A stretch of 48,848 bases of DNA, taken from Botryobacter ruber (GTDB lineage Bacteria; Bacteroidota; Bacteroidia; Cytophagales; Hymenobacteraceae). Where the stretch lies: assembly GCF_003347595.2 (NCBI RefSeq), contig NZ_QCZK02000007.1, forward strand, positions 1-48,848. Reading direction: 5' to 3'. The notes beneath the pieces were generated by a model, which worked only from the letters and a program-made list of their open reading frames with translations, did no database searches and was not told the origin of the DNA. Each line of letters opens with the position of its first letter. The first letter of the stretch is position 1. The translations under genes and the position numbers were made by a program. Positions 8,150-14,927 of this stretch are shown in pieces.

Positions 8150-9363
8150 TACTGAAGTTTTGCCAGACTCTCTTTGATGCGTTTCATCGCCTCAACCAGC
8201 TTTTCGTCGGAGGTTGCATACGAGAAACGGATGCAGTTTGGAGCTCCGAAAGCGTCGCCGCTTACCAGCGCCACATAGGCATCGGTGAGCAGGTACATGC
8301 TCAGGTCAAATGAGTCTTTAATTGTTTTGCCGTTTACGCTCTTGCCAAAGTAGTAGCTCACGTCCGGGAAAATATAGAAGGCACCGTTTGGTACGTTTGT
8401 TTTGAAGCCAGGAATTTCCTTCATCAGGCCCAGCACCAGGTCGCGGCGGCGCAGGTAGTGTGCAGCCATTTCCTCGGCAGACGCTGAACCACCCTGCAGT
8501 GCAGCATAAGCCGCTTTCTGGGCAATAGAGCAGGTACCGGACGTAATCTGGCTTTGCATTTTATCGCAGGCAGAAGCAATTTCTTTATGCGCTGCAATAT
8601 AACCAACGCGCCAGCCCGTCATGGCATAGCCTTTCGAGAAGCCGTTCACCGTAATCACACGGTCTTTCAGGTAATCGAAGCCTGCGATGCTGGCATGCTT
8701 TTCACCGAAGTTGATGTATTCGTAAATTTCGTCAGCCATTACAAACACCTGCGGGTGTTTCTCCAGCACCTTTGCCAACGCTTCCAGTTCATCTTTGCTG
8801 AACACGGAACCACTTGGGTTACAAGGCGAAGAATACATCACCAGTTTGGTTTTTGGCGTAATGGCCTTCTCCAGTTGCTCGGCTGTTACTTTGTAGTCGT
8901 TCTCCAGCGTTCCCATTACCGGAACCGGAACCCCTTCGGCCAGCTTCACAATCTCTTCATACGACACCCAGTAAGGGGCAAAAACAACCACTTCATCTCC
9001 AGGGTTTACCAGGCACATCACCACATTGGCAATAGACTGCTTGGCACCTGTAGAAACCACAATATTCTCTGGTTTGTAGTCCAGGTTGTTATCGCGTTTT
9101 AGCTTGTCAACAATGGCCTGGCGCAACTCCGGGTAACCGGGCACCGGCGTGTAAAAGGTAAACCCGTCGTCGATGGCTTTTTTAGCAGCATCTTTGATGT
9201 ATTGAGGCGTCTGGAAATCCGGCTCCCCAAAGCTCAGGTTTATTACATCGAATCCTTGGGCCGCCAGTTCACGGCCTTTTTTTGCCATGGCGATAGTCTG
9301 TGACTCTGCCAATGCAGTTATTCTGTCAGATAGGACAATGTTCACCGCTTCTGTATCGTACAT
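8149..9363 (-). CDS. Class I PLP-dependent aminotransferase (aspartate aminotransferase type)
   Basis: This 404-residue cytosolic fold-type I aminotransferase probably interconverts aspartate and oxaloacetate with 2-oxoglutarate/glutamate. It has NLSFGEPDFQTP near residue 42, the PLP-contact region STGAKQSI, CNPSGSVFS with the conserved Asn-Pro, the MADEIYEYI Asp, and NGFSKGYAMTGWRVGY, where Lys244 would bind PLP and the Arg of WRVGY is typical of AspAT subgroup Ib. Its 3' end overlaps the heptose-kinase-like gene by one base. A -7 box and a plausible TTG upstream element precede it. Exact amino-acid preference cannot be settled by eye. Confidence 0.93.
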   Translation of the reverse strand: MYDTEAVNIVLSDRITALAESQTIAMAKKGRELAAQGFDVINLSFGEPDFQTPQYIKDAAKKAIDDGFTFYTPVPGYPELRQAIVDKLKRDNNLDYKPENIVVSTGAKQSIANVVMCLVNPGDEVVVFAPYWVSYEEIVKLAEGVPVPVMGTLENDYKVTAEQLEKAITPKTKLVMYSSPCNPSGSVFSKDELEALAKVLEKHPQVFVMADEIYEYINFGEKHASIAGFDYLKDRVITVNGFSKGYAMTGWRVGYIAAHKEIASACDKMQSQITSGTCSIAQKAAYAALQGGSASAEEMAAHYLRRRDLVLGLMKEIPGFKTNVPNGAFYIFPDVSYYFGKSVNGKTIKDSFDLSMYLLTDAYVALVSGDAFGAPNCIRFSYATSDEKLVEAMKRIKESLAKLQ

Positions 9364-9382
9364 ATGGTTATAAATTTGAAAA

Positions 9383-9390
9383 CAAAGTTA
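9383..9390 (-). promoter_or_regulatory. Putative -7 promoter box of the aminotransferase-kinase operon
   Basis: The minus strand reads TAACTTTG, an exact TAnnTTTG match about 19 bases before the ATG at 9363. A TTG lies 21 bases further upstream, the right spacing for the -33 element. Confidence 0.6.
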
Positions 9391-9534
9391 GTTAATCTGA
9401 AACAGACTTGCCAACAGCATCTGACTTTAATGGCAAAGCCGTTTCCATTCCGGCAGGTAAATTGGGAATAAGCAGCGGAAATTAAAAAGGAAATCTGGAA
9501 AATTTAGCAGATTGAAAAAACGGAGTTGTTTTTG

Positions 9535-10800
9535 CTACACAAACACGAGCAGTTTTTCCCCCACCTCCGATTTGGCGGTATAATAATAGCCCCGGTCGTC
9601 TTTGGAGGTACTCCCGATAATAAAGTCCGAACTATCGGGCAGAATGCTGCAGGTGATTCCTTTCCCGGAAAGGGCTGCAATGTTTTTTATGATGCAGGCG
9701 TAGGTCAGGCTTTTTTTGCAGAAAACGATTTCTGAGGGTTTGTACTGTTTCAGGAAGAATTCTGAACCTTTACCTTTTGCGTCGGCTGCAGCAATGCGGG
9801 TCACATAACGCGCTTCTATTCCGCTCTGCAGCAGTATTTGCAGCGCCCGCTCATACTCCTCTTCCTCTCCCACTACCAGCACGTTTCTGCCGGTTGCCAT
9901 TTTCCGGTTTTCCAGCTGCCGCCCTGTTATGCCCAGCATTTTGCGAAGCGGCATCATCACCACCGATAAACCCGCCCGTAAATAGATAGCCAGCAATATG
10001 AGCTTTGAGAAGAAAAGCGCGTTGGAATGGGAAAAATGCTTTTTATAGAAAATGGCCATCGCTTTGTAAAAAACGAGCACATAGTTCAGGCTGCCTTTGT
10101 GGGTGCTTTCGCCTTTGTAGTGGATGATGGTGGTGCCGGGGTAGTAGTAGTTTTTGTAACCGCCCAGCACAATGCGGTACGACAGGTCGATATCCTCGCC
10201 ATACATAAAGAAGGATTCATCCAGCAGCCCCACCTTGTCCAGCGTTTCGCGGCGCATCAGCATAAAGGCACCCGACAGCACCTCTACTTCGTGCAGCTCG
10301 TCGGGCGGTAGAAAGCCTAAATGGTAACGGCCAAAAGTTCTGGATTTGGGGAAAAGTCTTGAGATACCTGCTATTTTACACAGCGCCACCATTGGCGTCG
10401 GCAAACCGCGTTTCGATTCAGGCAGAAACTTTCCGGCCCCGTCTATCATTTTCACGCCCAGGCCGCCGGCGTCGGGGTGTTCATCCATAAAGGCCAGGCA
10501 CTTGCGGAAAGTTGTTTCCTGCACCACCGTATCCGGGTTCAGCAGCAGCACATACTCGCCGGTAGATGCTTCTATGGCCTGGTTGTTTGCTTTTGAGAAG
10601 CCTACGTTTCCGGTATTGGCGATCAGTTTCACCTCCGGAAATTTGGCTGCCACCATTTCCACAGAACCGTCTGTTGAGTTGTTGTCTACCACAAAAATCT
10701 CGGAAGGAATACCTGCGAGCGCATCCCGGACAGACGAAAGTGCCTGTTCCAGGAAATACTGAACATTGTAGCTCACAACAATTACAGATAGCTTCTTCAA
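9535..10800 (-). CDS. Family-2 glycosyltransferase with C-terminal Rossmann-like domain
   Basis: The 421-residue protein has a GT-A domain at residues 1-260: SVIVVSYN, VVDNNSTDGS, GNVGFSKANNQ, LLNPDTV (residues 86-92) and MYGEDIDLSYR, as in rhamnosyltransferase-like enzymes that build cell-surface glycans from nucleotide sugars. A hydrophobic stretch at about 262-288 may contact the membrane. The last 120 residues, beginning RNVLVVGEEEEYERAL at 305, look like a separate nucleotide-binding-like alpha/beta domain that ordinary GT2 enzymes lack. The reading frame offers no ATG or GTG: an in-frame TAA lies five codons upstream and the only start giving the full N-terminus is TTG at 10800. No clear promoter was found. 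Confidence 0.88.
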   Translation of the reverse strand: MKKLSVIVVSYNVQYFLEQALSSVRDALAGIPSEIFVVDNNSTDGSVEMVAAKFPEVKLIANTGNVGFSKANNQAIEASTGEYVLLLNPDTVVQETTFRKCLAFMDEHPDAGGLGVKMIDGAGKFLPESKRGLPTPMVALCKIAGISRLFPKSRTFGRYHLGFLPPDELHEVEVLSGAFMLMRRETLDKVGLLDESFFMYGEDIDLSYRIVLGGYKNYYYPGTTIIHYKGESTHKGSLNYVLVFYKAMAIFYKKHFSHSNALFFSKLILLAIYLRAGLSVVMMPLRKMLGITGRQLENRKMATGRNVLVVGEEEEYERALQILLQSGIEARYVTRIAAADAKGKGSEFFLKQYKPSEIVFCKKSLTYACIIKNIAALSGKGITCSILPDSSDFIIGSTSKDDRGYYYTAKSEVGEKLLVFV

Positions 10801-10889
10801 AACGCGACAATGTTAACTCCCCGGACAGCTTTACACTCCAGCTTCAGGGCAAAAATGGGACAATCGATTGCTTAAAGGCTCTAAAATAA

Positions 10890-10919
10890 AAAAGATACAG
10901 CTAAAAAACTGTATCTTTT
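10890..10919 (-). terminator. Rho-independent terminator of the clpS-recR unit
   Basis: An 11-bp perfect stem (10890-10900 with 10909-10919) and 8-base loop is followed on the minus strand by a run of T residues. It lies 18 bases beyond the recR stop codon. Confidence 0.85.
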
Positions 10920-10937
10920 ACAAATATTTGTAAGTTT

Positions 10938-11546
10938 CTACACTTTCCCATAGGCTGTTCGCTCCACAATACTGCGCCCCAGCGTAATTTCGTCGGTATA
11001 TTCCAGTTCGCCTCCTACAGGCACGCCACGGGCAATGGTCGTGATGCGCACGTTCATATCGCGCAGCTTGCGGGTCAGGTAAAAACCGGTGGTATCGCCT
11101 TCCATGGTTGGGCTGATGGCCAGCACAATTTCCTTCACCTCGGAGTTTGGCAGCCGCTCCAGCAGCGACTCAATGTGCAGATCGGACGGGCCGATGCCCT
11201 CGATGGGCGAAATAACGCCACCCAATACGTGGTACAGGCCTTTATACTGTGCTGTGTTCTCGATGGCGATGACATCGCGGATGTCGCTTACCACGCAAAG
11301 CAGGCTGCGGTCGCGCAGCGGGTTGGCGCAGATGCTGCAGACTTCCGTATCCGAAATGTTATGGCAAACGCTGCAGTGCTTTACTTCGGTACGCATTTTC
11401 ACCAGCGCCTCTGCCAGCTGAAAAGACTCTTCCGACTCCTCTTTAAGCAAATGCAGGGCTAAACGCAGGGCAGTTTTACGACCAATACCCGGCAGCTTCG
11501 CCAGCTCCTCCACGGCATTCTCGATTAACTTAGACGGAAAATTCAT
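10938..11546 (-). CDS. recR: Recombination mediator protein RecR
   Basis: RecR works with RecO (and RecF) to load RecA on gapped DNA. The 202-residue protein has the usual length and domain order: an N-terminal helix-hairpin-helix ([17 protein letters not shown]), a zinc finger with four cysteines ([20 protein letters not shown]), and a Toprim domain ([16 protein letters not shown] through [14 protein letters not shown]). VERTAYGKV is near the expected C-terminus. It lies 12 bases downstream of clpS on the same strand, so the two are probably co-transcribed, and a terminator follows. Confidence 0.97.
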   Translation of the reverse strand: MNFPSKLIENAVEELAKLPGIGRKTALRLALHLLKEESEESFQLAEALVKMRTEVKHCSVCHNISDTEVCSICANPLRDRSLLCVVSDIRDVIAIENTAQYKGLYHVLGGVISPIEGIGPSDLHIESLLERLPNSEVKEIVLAISPTMEGDTTGFYLTRKLRDMNVRITTIARGVPVGGELEYTDEITLGRSIVERTAYGKV

Positions 11547-11558
11547 CCAACCCTCCTG

Positions 11559-11849
11559 TTATTCAATATTAGCCGAAAGATCTTTGTCGTGCAGCGCGGT
11601 GCACATTCCCTCCAGTTCTTCGTAGGAGCCGGTTTTTACCGTACATTTGCCTTTGTAATGGATTAGCAGCGTACACTGCTCTGCCTGTTCTGCCGTATGC
11701 CTGCACACTTTTATAAGCGTATCGATCACATGATCAAAGGTATTTACATCGTCGTTGTAGACCACAAGATTACGGAGATCAGTTATTTCCTCCAGCACAT
11801 CAATCTCTTCCTGATGCAGAATTTCAGTTCCTGTATTCATACTTTTCAT
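11559..11849 (-). CDS. clpS: ATP-dependent Clp protease adaptor ClpS
   Basis: ClpS binds N-end-rule substrates and delivers them to ClpAP-type proteases. The 96-residue protein shows the family core: LVVYNDDVNTFDHVIDTL (residues 28-45) with the acidic pocket residues, and the conserved LLIHYKGKCTVKTG segment. It is short, as expected. A second ATG three codons in (11840) could be the start. A near-consensus -7 box ends four bases before the ATG at 11849, which implies a very short leader. Confidence 0.93.
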   Translation of the reverse strand: MKSMNTGTEILHQEEIDVLEEITDLRNLVVYNDDVNTFDHVIDTLIKVCRHTAEQAEQCTLLIHYKGKCTVKTGSYEELEGMCTALHDKDLSANIE

Positions 11850-11853
11850 ACTA

Positions 11854-11861
11854 CAAATTTA
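11854..11861 (-). promoter_or_regulatory. -7 promoter box of clpS-recR (near-leaderless)
   Basis: The minus strand reads TAAATTTG, an exact TAnnTTTG match, four bases from the first clpS ATG and 13 from the second. The closeness favours either a leaderless message or use of the second ATG. Confidence 0.6.
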
Positions 11862-12164
11862 CGAAATTTTATAGAGATTGATATGCAAGGTGCAAAACTA
11901 ATTGCATTATTGCCTGCTACTTAGGCGGCTGCAATCTCTCCGGAACAAGGCTGCAGCAGCCAATAAACAGCCCCAGGCGCTGCGGAAACGGCGGAAGCAA
12001 GCCGCAGCAGCTACAAAAACAAGCGCTTTATTCTGCTGCAGCAGCCACCATTCCGTCTGCTCCTCCTTTCTGGCCATTGCTGCCACGCATAACAGGCTAC
12101 ACCGGCGCCAACTGCAAGACGTTATCTATCGTACCAACAGAAATCATAATCAGAATCAACACCT
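11862..12164. other. Intergenic region between divergent clpS and the 12165 gene
   Basis: This 303-base stretch contains one copy of the GCCACCA-core repeat (12031-12066) and an upstream GC-rich part with several CTGCAGCAG/CGCAGCAG words (11950-12010) that may be decayed copies. No gene is recognisable. Confidence 0.5.
12031..12066 (+). repeat. GCCACCA-core intergenic repeat, plus orientation
   Basis: The copy contains TTCTGCTGCAGCAGCCACCA followed five bases on by TCTGCTCCTCC. It lies about 100 bases before the start of the hypothetical gene at 12165. Confidence 0.75.
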
Positions 12165-12710
12165 ATGCCCGCTATTTCACCTGATTTCCGACAGGCCGTG
12201 CGCCAGCTCACCGACAAGGAAAAGGAAGCCATTATCCTGAAAGCTGCCAGGCGCGATGCGGAGCTGTATGAGCTGCTGTCGTTTGAGCTGCTCGAAGATG
12301 TTACGGTGCAGGTGGTGTATGAGCAGACTGCGGAAAAAATCCGGGAAATGCTGCTGCATACCTCCGGCCGCACCCTGAGCAAGGCGCTGGCGAAATCGCT
12401 GCGGAAGGTCATGAAGGAAATTGCCCGCTACAAGCGCATCACCAAAGACCCCAAAACCGAAGTGGACCTGCACCTCTACGTGCTCCGGCTGATATTCGAC
12501 AACTTTACCGGCCAGTTCGACAGCTACTACAAAGGCTTTTATACCGCCACCGCCCGCCTGCTGCTGCGCACCATCCAGCTTATCCGCAAAAACCTGCACG
12601 AAGACTACCACCTCGAATACAAAAACGAACTCGACAATTACCTGCAGCAAATCCACCACCGCCACCACGGGCTGAGTTTCCAGTTGCCATATTCGTTTGA
12701 GTCAGCGTAA
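12165..12710 (+). CDS. Conserved-looking protein of unknown function
   Basis: I do not recognise this 181-residue protein. It is soluble, without signal peptide or membrane segments, and looks almost wholly alpha-helical. The N-terminal half is rich in Lys/Glu/Ala helices (QLTDKEKEAIILKAARRDAEL) and the C-terminal half contains repeated Tyr/Arg/Leu-rich helices (YYKGFYTATARLLLRTIQLIRKN). The codon usage and long open frame support a real gene. It is followed by the DUF4846 lipoprotein gene 58 bases downstream, which appears to have its own promoter. Confidence 0.75.
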   Translation: MPAISPDFRQAVRQLTDKEKEAIILKAARRDAELYELLSFELLEDVTVQVVYEQTAEKIREMLLHTSGRTLSKALAKSLRKVMKEIARYKRITKDPKTEVDLHLYVLRLIFDNFTGQFDSYYKGFYTATARLLLRTIQLIRKNLHEDYHLEYKNELDNYLQQIHHRHHGLSFQLPYSFESA

Positions 12711-12740
12711 AAACTGATTTGAGATAAGCTGGCTGTTTTG

Positions 12741-12748
12741 TACCTTTA
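12741..12748 (+). promoter_or_regulatory. Possible -7 promoter box of the DUF4846 gene
   Basis: TACCTTTA differs from TAnnTTTG only at the last base and lies about 20 bases before the ATG at 12769. It is a weak call. Confidence 0.35.
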
Positions 12749-12768
12749 GTTGTACCTATGCTACTTTT

Positions 12769-13629
12769 ATGCTGCTCCGCTACTGCCTGTACGTGTTGCT
12801 CTCCTGCTGCCTGTGTGCCTGCACATCCCGGGCCGAGCAGGTACAGGAAACCATTACTCCCGCTGCCACAGCCGAGGTCCTGGTAAATCCAGAAGGTGCA
12901 ACCATAGCCGAACGGTTCCGGCTCCCCAAAGGCTTTACACGCGTCAGCTACCCCCAGGGCTCCTTTGCCAGTTACCTGCGCAGTTTCCCACTCAAACCAC
13001 ACGGCGCCGTGGTTCATTATTACGACGGCACGGTAAAGGCTAACGATGGCGTGTATGAAGCGGTACTGGACATAGATGTGGGGAAGCAGAACCTGCAGCA
13101 GTGTGCCGATGCCATTATGCGGCTGCGGGCGGAGCACCTGTACCAGCAGCAGCAATACGACAGCATCCGTTTTAACTTCAACAGCGGCTTCCGTGCCGAC
13201 TATGCCACCTGGCGGCAGGGCAACCGGATACAGGTACGGGGCAACACGTGCAGCTGGATTAAAAGAGCTGCTCCTGCTACCACTTACGCGTCTTTTAAAG
13301 AGTACCTGCAGCTTGTCTTCACCTACGCCGGCACCCTGTCGCTGGAGAAGGAGTTGAAGCCAGTTCAGGTAACAGCGCTACAGGCAGGCGATGTGTTCAT
13401 AAAAGGAGGCAGCCCCGGGCATGCCGTGGTTGTGGTGGACGCAGCAGTAAACCCTGCAACCGGCGAAAAGCTGTTCCTGCTGGCCCAAAGTTACATGCCC
13501 GCCCAGGAGATCCACATTCTCCGCAATCCCATGGACCCGGACAAAAGCCCCTGGTACAGCACCCGTTTCGGCAAACAACTCTTCACTCCCGAATGGACTT
13601 TTAACCAAAACCAGCTTCGCCGGTTCTGA
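12769..13629 (+). CDS. DUF4846 family lipoprotein
   Basis: The 286-residue protein starts with a lipoprotein signal peptide (MLLRYCLYVLLSCCLCACTSRA), with a likely lipobox LCAC and acylation at Cys18. The rest matches the DUF4846 pattern from memory: RFRLPKGFTRV, SFASYLRSFPLKPHG, a central block LDIDVGKQNLQQCADAIMRL, and a C-terminal part with GDVFIKGGSPGHAVVVVD. The GHAVVVVD and LAQSYMPAQE segments recall papain/NlpC-like folds, but no complete catalytic triad can be assigned. It should be anchored to the outer or inner membrane facing the periplasm. Function is unknown. A short gap separates it from the upstream hypothetical gene on the same strand. Confidence 0.82.
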   Translation: MLLRYCLYVLLSCCLCACTSRAEQVQETITPAATAEVLVNPEGATIAERFRLPKGFTRVSYPQGSFASYLRSFPLKPHGAVVHYYDGTVKANDGVYEAVLDIDVGKQNLQQCADAIMRLRAEHLYQQQQYDSIRFNFNSGFRADYATWRQGNRIQVRGNTCSWIKRAAPATTYASFKEYLQLVFTYAGTLSLEKELKPVQVTALQAGDVFIKGGSPGHAVVVVDAAVNPATGEKLFLLAQSYMPAQEIHILRNPMDPDKSPWYSTRFGKQLFTPEWTFNQNQLRRF

Positions 13630-13902
13630 AAATCCTGTAGGCTAACAAAACACGTACTGTACCTATTCCTCTAACTTCCCTCACCAGCAAGCGCCCGCTC
13701 TTTCCTGGATATTTAAAAGGCTGCATTCCAGTATTTTACACAGCTTTCCCTGCAGTTATCATGCGACTACGGTAGTTATTCCTGATGAAAAATATTTTGA
13801 GGCAATCTTTAAACCTGCTTTATATTACAAAATTTTATTATAATTTTGATAAAAATTTCAACAACAGGTACACAAGCCCCAATCAAATTACTTTTAGCCA
13901 AC

Positions 13903-14628
13903 ATGAAGAAAGCTTCATTTCTGCTTCTGCCGTTACTTATAATGGCACTGAACACTTTGGGCCAGCAAAAGCCACTACTGGACGAACCGCTACTCATTGC
14001 CCTGAAAGATGGCTCTGTCATATACCCGGAAACGATCAAGCCCATGGCACTGCCCCTGCAAAAGCCTTACCTGCGGGTGGACAGCCAATACAAACTCCCC
14101 TCCAATGAAATTAAATACTACAAAGACGGCACTTCTTTTTTCTACTGGGCCGAGGTAAACGAAGCCGGAGAAGGCGATTTGCTGAAGGTAAACAACAAGG
14201 GCAAGGTAACCACCTACTTCCGGAATAAAGTTTCTAACGCTACAGCAGACCCGTATGGTGGACGGGCGCCAGCAGCTAAACCTGATTACTTCCAGGTAAG
14301 CAATGGCCCCATCCGGAAAATCAGCTACAAAAACCTGGCACCTGCCCTTTCCGGTAACCAGGCGAGCAGGCAAAAATTGCAGGAGGTAAACAGGCTGAAT
14401 ATGACAAACAAAATCTGCCTGGTTGCAGGCGGCAGCATGTGGATAGCCGGCATTGTGCACATGCACAAGATTAATAACAACAACGAGGCGCCGTTCATTG
14501 AAACAGGTCTGGACACCAAAATTTCGCCCCTGATCCTGTTAGGAGCCCTTACCTTAACAGTTCCGCTGATAAACAAAGCTCCCGTTGAAAGAAAACTGGA
14601 AGAGGCGATTGCTATTTACAACAAATAA
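13903..14628 (+). CDS. Secreted or membrane-attached protein of unknown function
   Basis: This 241-residue protein begins with a signal peptide (MKKASFLLLPLLIMALNTLG). The mature N-terminal part is soluble (residues about 22-175) with many Tyr/Lys strands. Two hydrophobic segments near the C-terminus (ICLVAGGSMWIAGIVHM and ISPLILLGALTLTVPLI) suggest two membrane spans before a short charged tail. The frame is open upstream to a TTG at 13846, but the ATG at 13903 gives a proper signal peptide and is preferred. I do not recognise the family. A perfect terminator follows. Confidence 0.72.
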   Translation: MKKASFLLLPLLIMALNTLGQQKPLLDEPLLIALKDGSVIYPETIKPMALPLQKPYLRVDSQYKLPSNEIKYYKDGTSFFYWAEVNEAGEGDLLKVNNKGKVTTYFRNKVSNATADPYGGRAPAAKPDYFQVSNGPIRKISYKNLAPALSGNQASRQKLQEVNRLNMTNKICLVAGGSMWIAGIVHMHKINNNNEAPFIETGLDTKISPLILLGALTLTVPLINKAPVERKLEEAIAIYNK

Positions 14629-14643
14629 CGACACCCAACTTAT

Positions 14644-14702
14644 AAACGGGTAACGCTTTTGCAGATGAATCTCCAGTTGTAAAAGCGTTACCCGTTTTTT
14701 TT
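14644..14702 (+). terminator. Strong rho-independent terminator
   Basis: A perfect 17-bp stem (14644-14660 with 14681-14697) around a 20-base loop runs into a T-tract. It ends the transcript of the gene at 13903-14628. Confidence 0.9.
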
Positions 14703-14739
14703 ACTGCCCCAGCCACCACTCCCTCAGCTTCTTGCAGGT
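14703..14739 (+). repeat. Degenerate GCCACCA-core intergenic repeat
   Basis: ACTGCCCCAGCCACCACT followed by TCAGCTTCTTGCAGG keeps the core of the family but has lost the flanking GCTGC and CTGCTCCT words. It starts immediately after the terminator T-tract. Confidence 0.5.
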
Positions 14740-14860
14740 TCCACTTCATCAGGATACCACAGCATTAAACTAAAAAGCAAACCATTGCAGATTCCATCCG
14801 ACGTTTTTCTGTTCACAGGCAGTAGGTGTGGCAGGATAAGTTATGAAGCAGATGGTCCGA

Positions 14861-14904
14861 AAACAGGAAAGCCTGCAGCGTTCGCGCTACAGGCTTTCCT
14901 GTTT
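14861..14904. terminator. Hairpin terminator downstream of the 14928-17789 gene
   Basis: A 15-bp perfect stem (14861-14875 with 14890-14904) has a 14-base loop. On the minus strand it is followed by a short T-run, placing it 24 bases past the stop codon of the receptor gene. Confidence 0.75.
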
Positions 14905-14927
14905 ATTCTTATTTGTTTCGCTTGCGG

